Source: CAZADH01 sp964483805
Lineage (GTDB): Bacteria; Muiribacteriota; Ozemobacteria; Ozemobacterales; Ozemobacteraceae
Direction of reading: 5' to 3'
DNA: 10,793 nucleotides
Assembly: GCA_964483805.1 (NCBI GenBank)
Contig: CAZADH010000217.1
Location: 1 to 10,793, forward strand
A program made the position numbers and the translations under genes. Within the stretch, counting starts at the first letter, position 1. Each line of letters starts with the position of its first letter. Shown piece by piece: positions 5,238 to 10,793 of this stretch. The notes below the pieces were generated by a model. The model saw only the letters and a program-made list of their open reading frames with translations, did no database searches and was not told where the DNA came from.

Positions 5238-8200
5238 TCATGGATGCGGTGGGGCCGTGGGTTCGCCTTTGAGCGTACGGGGATCGTAGCGGAACCACCG
5301 CCACAGCAGCCCCGAGGCAACCACGCTGACGACGCCCAGCTTGAACAGGTGATCGGCCTGATACAGTTTCATCACCAGGGCGAGGCCGAAAAGGGCTGCG
5401 CAGAACACCAGCAACAACACCATGATCCGCGGCCGTATGCCGCGGAACAGGGCGAGGATGGCGAACCCGGCAATCGCGCCGAGGCCGAACATGATGCCCT
5501 TGAACCAGCGGCCGACCTTGCCCTGGCGCGGCGAAATCAGCCATCCATCAATGAACGGCGGCGGCCGGTCCGGATCGATCAGTTGCCCCTGGAAGGCCGA
5601 CCACCATGTCGATGCCGGCACGTTGAACTTGACCGGCAACAGGCCGAGAAACCCGTACATGCGGTCGAGGTTGCCCATGTCGCCCGTCCAGGCCGAGCGC
5701 ATGGCGCCGCCGGTTCCGCTGCCCTTATCGCCGGTTGGGTCCGTCAACAAGCCCCAGCCACCGGCAGTGGTTCCGGTGCTGCCGCTGCCAGCCAGCGTGC
5801 CGCCAACGGCATATGTTGTATTTACAATGGCGGCGTGGCTCAACAGCGACTGGTCGGGCCGCTGCCGCAACTGGTCGAGATTGGTGACCGGTCGGCTCAA
5901 ATCGTAGCCGTCGGGCAGATAGACGACCCACGACAACTCGCTGATCGGCAGATCGACCGCCGGCAACTCAATGCGGGCCCGCGTCGCCGCCGAAAGCCGC
6001 TTGGGCAGACGGACGGCGTAGACGATCTCGACCGGGAACGAGACGGCTTTTCCATCGATCTGGGGCGAGCGCACGATCGGAACATTGAACACCCCTCGCT
6101 GGTTGTCGAAGCCCGAGCGCACCGGTTGGTGCGCGACCTCGCTGCTCCACAGTTCGGCGGGGCATCCTTCGATCACCGGCAGCTTGACCTTGAGGAACTG
6201 CTGGGAGTTGTTGCGGACTTCATACGCGACCCGCCCGAGCAGATAACCGTCGATGTGAATGGTGGTCATGGCGTTGGCGCGATCGATGGCGGCGGTCTGC
6301 TGGGCGACCTCCTGGGGCCGGGTCACCGTCAGGTTCATTTTGTTGGGGTGCTTGATGAACTGGAACGCATAGGGGATCTTGTCGGGTGCACCGGAACCCA
6401 AGAGGTGGCGGAACTTGGCGACGTCGACCACGCTGTAATCGTCGCTCTGCTCGTTGGCCTGCACCTTCAAGGTGCGCGCCGCTGCCACCCCGAGATGACC
6501 GAAGACACGGTCGACCGCGAGCGGCACCAGTTCGGGAACCTCGTATTTTCCGTTCTCGAGATCCTGGAGCGGTTCTTCATACTCGATGGCGATCGAGACC
6601 GAACCGCGCAACCGACTGGTGAACTTGAGGTTCAGGCGCTTCATCTGCTTGCCCGCTTCGTCGACCACGCCCCAGTCTTCGACTTGCGGCGAGATCACCT
6701 TCATGACGGTGAGTCGCGGCGGCACCATGAGCGAGAAGGTCGCCAGACCTTCGCCGCCGCTGATCTCGAACAGATACCGGTTGCGCCCGTGCACGAACCC
6801 TTCCTCGAAGCTCAGCAGGTTCAACTCGGTCACCTCGACCCGGGTTTCTTCGGGAATGACCGCGGTGACGGAGGCCTCGGCCGAGCCCGTCGCCGTGGCA
6901 CTGGCGAGCGCCGTTTCGGGCGGACTCACCGGGGTCACCCGCGGGAACCAGGCGCAGCGCAGTGGGGAGACGGGCGGCACCAGCGCGCACAGGCGGACGC
7001 CGTCGGCGTTTTCGCTGCGCTCGATCACCATGCCCGGGTCGATCCAGGCTTCGATGTGTTCGCCCGGAACGCCGAACGCGACCAGCGTCCGCGCCGCCGG
7101 GATCACCGGCAGATCGAACTGTCGCGGCAACTGCTCGTCGGAGCTCGACACCGGCAGGAAACCGTCGATCTCGACGACGATGGTGCCGGTGGCTTGTGTC
7201 AATACACAGTATGCTGGTTGCTTCGTGTCGGCATCGGCACCATGATCGAGGGCCAGTGCTTTGCCGTCGCACACCGCGCGGTTGGGCACGATGGCAGTCG
7301 GCAGCAACGGCACCCGTTTCCAACCCGGGTTGGGCAGATCGACGGTGAAACGGGCCTGCACGCGCAGACCGCGGCGCACCACCGCCGTTTCGTAGCGGGC
7401 CTCGCGCACGGCGAAATCGAGTGGGGCCGGGGCGCTGGCGGGGCCGGCGATCGGCGTGCTGTCGCTGCCGACGTCGAGCAGGTAACGGTAGTCGGCTTCG
7501 GGCACGATCACCATGCGATTGCCGGGCGGCATGAATGAGGCTAGATCGGTGAACGGCACGATGACGCGCACTTCGTGCGCGGGTAGTTCGGCAGCCACCG
7601 CGCCGGGTCCGCACAACAGGCCGAGGCCGATGAGCAATACAATCGATGTTACGGTCGCACTCGCCGTCGGCGGGGGCCGCGGTCCCGCGCCGATGTTGCT
7701 GGCGCCGGGCAGGCCACCCGCCGGGTCACTCGGGGCTGGGCGCTTCGCGGTGTCGTCGGCCCGGGGCGCATCGACCGGCGAGGCGGGGGTGGTCGGACTC
7801 TCGCGGTCGCTCGGCCCGCTAGGGCCGCGCGGCCCATCGATCGGGCCGGACGGCTGCGACGGCGTTGCCGGCGGACCGCCGGCGGCGGACGAATCGAGGC
7901 AGGACACCGTCCAGATGAGCTTCCAGAGGATGCCGCCCACCAGGACCAGCCACAAACCGTAATTGGCCTGGTCGCCGAGATTGTCGAAGTGATAGTCCAT
8001 GTAACTGAGCGTGCCGAGGAGCAACAGGGCGATGCCCAGTTGCGACATGCTGCCGCGCCAGGCGCCGGCGATGATGAACATGCCGGCCATCAAACCGAGG
8101 AAGAAGGCGACGACGGCGAGCCACTGCACCGATAGGGCTTTCACGTAACGCACGCGCACCTGGGGCGTCGTGTTGTTGGCCAGCAATACACCGTGTGACG

Positions 8201-10793
8201 CCGTCGGCAACACCAGTTCACGTTCGAGAATATACGGGTTGCCGATGAGGGCGAGGCGCACGTCGAGTGGGGGCAGGCCACGCACCCGCCCGCCGCTGCC
8301 GGCCCAGGGGCCGCTGCCCATGCCCTCGTTCTCCTGGCCGCCGGCGCGGCGCTGACCTTCCTGCCGGGGTCCGGATTCGCCGGCAGCAAAGCCGGGCCGG
8401 GCGGCGACCATGACTTCGTCCCAATCGCCTTCAACGGCGCCATGGATGGGGCAGACCACCACCCCATTGCTCCGCATGCTGCCCGCGTTGCAGTAGATCG
8501 ATTGATTCTGCCCGCGCGGATCCTGGGGGCACTGCGGTATCGACTTGAGGTAAGCGTTGGCGCGCAGTTGCACCAGCACGTTCGCGTCGATGCTCTCGAG
8601 CATCTGGGAGTGATCCATGTTGTATTGCTCACAGGCGCTTTGAATCACCCGGATATTGGCATAACACGCCTTCTCGCGAGCGCTTTCGCGGGCCTGGCGG
8701 AAGTTGGGCGTGGCAATGGCGGCCAGCAAGCCAATGACCAGTAACACGATCGCCAGTTGCACGAGATTGAACGTCGAGAAGAACAGCGCATGCACGACCC
8801 GCCACGTGCCCGCGAAGAACCAGCTTATGGCACCCCCGATCGCTTCGCGGCTCCAGAACAGGGCCAAAGCGACCACCACCATGATTGCCAGGACCAGCAG
8901 TTGGATCCCGTAGTTGAAGAAGGCCGTGGCACCAAGGTCGTAGATCGCGTTGAACCCGCGCAGAATGAAGGGGTCGCGCGACGGGGTCATCGGTGCGACA
9001 TTCCCCCTGAAATCGTAGAGTGCGTATGACAACGGTGAATACAACGTCCATTCGCAGCGCGACACCGGAATGTCGACGACCGGGCAGGCGAACTGCAGTT
9101 GGCCGGCGAAATCCATCGAGGCAATCTCTTGCTGATACTTGACCCACAACTCGATCTCTTCTGCCCGCCCCGGAATCGTGGCCTGGGGCAACGGGATCTG
9201 CGTGCGGCCGAGTCGCGGATCGGTGATCATCTCGCGGTTTTCGCCGTTGACAAAGGTCGAGAGCACTTTGGTGTTCGAGGCCAGTTGCAGACTCAGAAAG
9301 TCTTTGTTGTTGTTGCGAATGCGCAGCACCATCTGGGTGACGCTCGCGCGGTTCGAGGTGAAAACGGTCTTCACATCCATGGCGTCGGCGACCATCGTCT
9401 GCGTCTGCTCCGGACGGTCTTCGTAACGCGTCACCGACAGGGCCAGATTGAGAGGGCGCGCGAAGTAGCGGAACCCCAGGAGGATCGGCCGGGTCGTGCT
9501 CTGCCGCAGGGTTTCGGGCAACGCCATGATGTCAATACGATTGATGCGCCGGCCGGCCACCTCGAGCGACCCCGAGGCGGGCTGCACTTCGACCGAACTG
9601 AGCGCTTCGATGGCCACCGTCCCGGTTTCACGCACCAGTCCCACCGGGCTGATCTCGGGCAGGTCGATGCTGCCGGAGGCGTCGCTGATGCGACACTCCC
9701 ACTTCAGGTTGATCACACAGCGATCGGACGTGGCCGTCAACAGATCGACGATCAGGCGGCGATTGGTGCCTTCGCGGCGGATCTGGTGTGATCCCGGCCG
9801 GTCGATCTGGACTCCGAGGATCTCGAGTTCGCCGGGCATGACGAACTCGAAGCGCGACGTCGGCGCTTTGCTGATCGAGTACTCGATGTCAGTGCGCCCG
9901 CGGATGGCGCCTTCACCCAAGGTGACGAGCGTCTCACCGCGCGCATAGACCATTGGTTGCGTCGTGACCCGGGTGGGGCGCAGGTCGCGCAACGACGGTT
10001 GCGGCGCCGTTCGCGGCGTCGCCGAGGCGTTTGCGATCGGCGTTTCGGGTGCGTTTCCGTGCGTTTCGGGGAGCGCAGGTTGTGCCGGCACTCGCTCGCG
10101 CCATGCCACCGACACCTGGTCGGCCGCGCCCAGCCAGCCGACCAGCGCGCAACCCCGGGCCGGGGATCCGTCGTCTTCGATGCCGTAGTCCTTGAGGTTG
10201 GTGCCGTCGATGGCGATGTCGTCGGCGGCGAAGGCCAGTCGGAAGAACGTCAGCGGAATGCGCGGCACCGAGAAGCGCAGGGCCGCGTGCATGTCTTCCC
10301 GATCGATCGGGACAATGAACGAGAGGTTGATGGTGTGGCGCCCGGTGCCGCGCAGGAACACCGCATAGCCCACGTCGGGCCAGGCCTGTTCGGTCCATTG
10401 GCTGCGGCCCGGCATGCCTGCCGCTCCCAACTGCGGCCGCCGCAGGCGGATGCGGTGGCTTCCGGGGGCGCTCGCGGTCGGATCGAGGGCGACTGGCTGA
10501 TTGTCGATGGTTGCCGATGCCACGGCGACCGCACCACCAACGAGCGGAATGGTCTGCCACCCGTCGGCCAGGACATCGGCCTCGAACTCGGCGTCGATCT
10601 GTGCATAATCGCCCGCAACCCGGCCGGTGAGCCGGGCCGAGGTCAAACGCAAATCGATCGGTGCGCGTGGCGAGGCCGCCGCGTCCGTCGCGGCGGCGGC
10701 AAGTCGCGCCAGGTAGGCCGACTTGGCTGATGTCAATACATCGTATTCGTCGATGGGCAGGAACACGTAGCGCCCGGCCTCTTTGGCCAACGT
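5238..10793 (-). CDS. Giant duplicated beta-rich membrane protein with internal pseudopilin-like module (5' end outside window)
   Basis: One uninterrupted frame of at least 1850 residues runs off the right edge; residues are numbered here from the TTG at 10790, which need not be the true start. Half A (about 1-620) is beta-rich, beginning YVFLPIDEYDVL and ending DIPVSRCEWTLYSP (W581). A membrane helix follows at about 627-650. Residues 674-785 are pilin-like: FNLVQLAIVLLVIGLL, then PNFRQARESAREKACYAN and paired CPQDP and CPIHG motifs. Three more helices lie at about 890-911, 918-935 and 945-962, followed by a Pro/Gly/Ser-rich linker (966-1045). A signal-peptide-like helix (about 1048-1068, ending AVAAE) precedes half B (1070-1740). 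Half B mirrors half A, with MVIVPEADYRYLL (1093) and DLPISELSWVVYLP (W1621), and ends in three helices (1765-1782, 1789-1809, 1817-1833). Codon bias agrees throughout. I do not recognise a named family for the beta-rich halves. The protein is probably anchored in the cytoplasmic membrane with its beta-rich parts outside. Function is unknown. Confidence 0.85.
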   Translation of the reverse strand, partial: TLAKEAGRYVFLPIDEYDVLTSAKSAYLARLAAAATDAAASPRAPIDLRLTSARLTGRVAGDYAQIDAEFEADVLADGWQTIPLVGGAVAVASATIDNQPVALDPTASAPGSHRIRLRRPQLGAAGMPGRSQWTEQAWPDVGYAVFLRGTGRHTINLSFIVPIDREDMHAALRFSVPRIPLTFFRLAFAADDIAIDGTNLKDYGIEDDGSPARGCALVGWLGAADQVSVAWRERVPAQPALPETHGNAPETPIANASATPRTAPQPSLRDLRPTRVTTQPMVYARGETLVTLGEGAIRGRTDIEYSISKAPTSRFEFVMPGELEILGVQIDRPGSHQIRREGTNRRLIVDLLTATSDRCVINLKWECRISDASGSIDLPEISPVGLVRETGTVAIEALSSVEVQPASGSLEVAGRRINRIDIMALPETLRQSTTRPILLGFRYFARPLNLALSVTRYEDRPEQTQTMVADAMDVKTVFTSNRASVTQMVLRIRNNNKDFLSLQLASNTKVLSTFVNGENREMITDPRLGRTQIPLPQATIPGRAEEIELWVKYQQEIASMDFAGQLQFACPVVDIPVSRCEWTLYSPLSYALYDFRGNVAPMTPSRDPFILRGFNAIYDLGATAFFNYGIQLLVLAIMVVVALALFWSREAIGGAISWFFAGTWRVVHALFFSTFNLVQLAIVLLVIGLLAAIATPNFRQARESAREKACYANIRVIQSACEQYNMDHSQMLESIDANVLVQLRANAYLKSIPQCPQDPRGQNQSIYCNAGSMRSNGVVVCPIHGAVEGDWDEVMVAARPGFAAGESGPRQEGQRRAGGQENEGMGSGPWAGSGGRVRGLPPLDVRLALIGNPYILERELVLPTASHGVLLANNTTPQVRVRYVKALSVQWLAVVAFFLGLMAGMFIIAGAWRGSMSQLGIALLLLGTLSYMDYHFDNLGDQANYGLWLVLVGGILWKLIWTVSCLDSSAAGGPPATPSQPSGPIDGPRGPSGPSDRESPTTPASPVDAPRADDTAKRPAPSDPAGGLPGASNIGAGPRPPPTASATVTSIVLLIGLGLLCGPGAVAAELPAHEVRVIVPFTDLASFMPPGNRMVIVPEADYRYLLDVGSDSTPIAGPASAPAPLDFAVREARYETAVVRRGLRVQARFTVDLPNPGWKRVPLLPTAIVPNRAVCDGKALALDHGADADTKQPAYCVLTQATGTIVVEIDGFLPVSSSDEQLPRQFDLPVIPAARTLVAFGVPGEHIEAWIDPGMVIERSENADGVRLCALVPPVSPLRCAWFPRVTPVSPPETALASATATGSAEASVTAVIPEETRVEVTELNLLSFEEGFVHGRNRYLFEISGGEGLATFSLMVPPRLTVMKVISPQVEDWGVVDEAGKQMKRLNLKFTSRLRGSVSIAIEYEEPLQDLENGKYEVPELVPLAVDRVFGHLGVAAARTLKVQANEQSDDYSVVDVAKFRHLLGSGAPDKIPYAFQFIKHPNKMNLTVTRPQEVAQQTAAIDRANAMTTIHIDGYLLGRVAYEVRNNSQQFLKVKLPVIEGCPAELWSSEVAHQPVRSGFDNQRGVFNVPIVRSPQIDGKAVSFPVEIVYAVRLPKRLSAATRARIELPAVDLPISELSWVVYLPDGYDLSRPVTNLDQLRQRPDQSLLSHAAIVNTTYAVGGTLAGSGSTGTTAGGWGLLTDPTGDKGSGTGGAMRSAWTGDMGNLDRMYGFLGLLPVKFNVPASTWWSAFQGQLIDPDRPPPFIDGWLISPRQGKVGRWFKGIMFGLGAIAGFAILALFRGIRPRIMVLLLVFCAALFGLALVMKLYQADHLFKLGVVSVVASGLLWRWFRYDPRTLKGEPTAPPHP
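7655..7893 (-). other. Proline/glycine-rich linker between the two halves
   Basis: This stretch encodes about 80 residues dominated by Pro, Gly, Ser and Ala (for example PSGPIDGPRGPSGPSD). It is predicted to be disordered. It separates the third helix of half A's bundle from the signal-peptide-like helix of half B and probably marks the fusion joint between two ancestral proteins. Confidence 0.6.
8430..8771 (-). other. Pseudopilin-like module inside the giant protein
   Basis: The segment encoding residues about 674-787 resembles a type IV pilin or GspG-type pseudopilin. It has a hydrophobic N-terminal helix, the PNF-x-ARE-AREKAC transition, a region like YNMDHSQ, then YLKSIPQCPQDPRG and VVVCPIHG. 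The residue before Phe674 is Thr instead of the processing Gly. Position 5 is Gln instead of Glu. It therefore looks like a captured, unprocessed pilin fold serving as a domain. Confidence 0.7.

Noticed and set aside
5200..5320. Hydrolase start further upstream within the giant gene's end
   Set aside because: The extension is Arg/Pro-rich, overlaps the giant gene's coding end in another frame, and has no ribosome-binding site, whereas GAGGTG sits 6 nt before the ATG at 5200.
5157..7538. A 793-codon open frame on the plus strand opposite the giant gene
   Set aside because: It is rich in Arg, His, Asp and Gly as expected for an antisense shadow of a GC-biased gene, has no family motif, and the opposite strand has clear membrane helices and a pilin-like motif.
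8430..8771. The pilin-like segment as a separate small pilin gene
   Set aside because: The frame is open without interruption on both sides, no start codon with a ribosome-binding site lies before Phe674, and the processing Gly is absent.
1..10793. tRNA, rRNA, CRISPR arrays, transposases or integrases
   Set aside because: None was recognised on either strand; the repeated CAATAC words are too irregularly spaced and embedded in genes to be a CRISPR array.

Overview
The window is high-GC bacterial DNA (roughly 64% G+C by eye) with long uninterrupted genes and strong G/C bias at third codon positions. It contains a run of ten Ns (2993-3002), so it comes from a draft or metagenome-assembled scaffold. 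The protein types suggest an uncultivated or poorly characterised Gram-negative-type lineage: an indolepyruvate ferredoxin oxidoreductase alpha subunit, and a giant beta-rich membrane protein of a kind I associate, from memory only, with Planctomycetes- or Acidobacteria-like phyla. I cannot name the phylum from this window. No RNA gene, CRISPR array, IS element or phage gene was seen.

Layout. Positions 1-1287 (minus) hold the N-terminal two thirds of iorA, whose 3' end lies outside the window. Positions 1288-1621 are a divergent intergenic region. It carries a candidate iorA promoter overlapped by an 8-bp inverted repeat, and a candidate promoter for the next gene overlapped by an AT-rich 6-bp inverted repeat. 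Positions 1622-3752 (plus) hold a secreted zinc-dependent phospholipase C-like protein with a long helical C-terminal extension, interrupted by the N gap. Positions 3777-4244 (plus) hold a small four-helix membrane protein of unknown function, 24 bp downstream. Positions 4245-4342 are a convergent intergenic stretch with a strong hairpin that probably terminates transcription from both sides. Positions 4343-5200 (minus) hold a membrane-anchored alpha/beta hydrolase with an intact Ser-Asp-His triad. Positions 5238-10793 (minus) hold one giant open reading frame (at least 1850 codons) that runs off the right edge and probably shares a transcript with the hydrolase.

The giant protein is the most unusual item. 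It consists of two homologous halves, each a beta-rich region followed by a membrane-helix bundle. A type IV pseudopilin-like module sits in the middle of the polypeptide, without the prepilin cleavage glycine and with the conserved Glu5 replaced by Gln. A proline-rich linker and an internal signal-peptide-like helix separate the halves. A second window-wide oddity is an AT-rich short word, CAATAC/GTATTG, often inside small inverted repeats. It recurs far more often than base composition suggests, on both strands and in different reading frames.

Functional links are weak. Apart from iorA (arylpyruvate oxidation), most of the window encodes envelope-located proteins: a secreted PLC-like enzyme, a small membrane protein, an anchored hydrolase and a giant pilin-module membrane protein.
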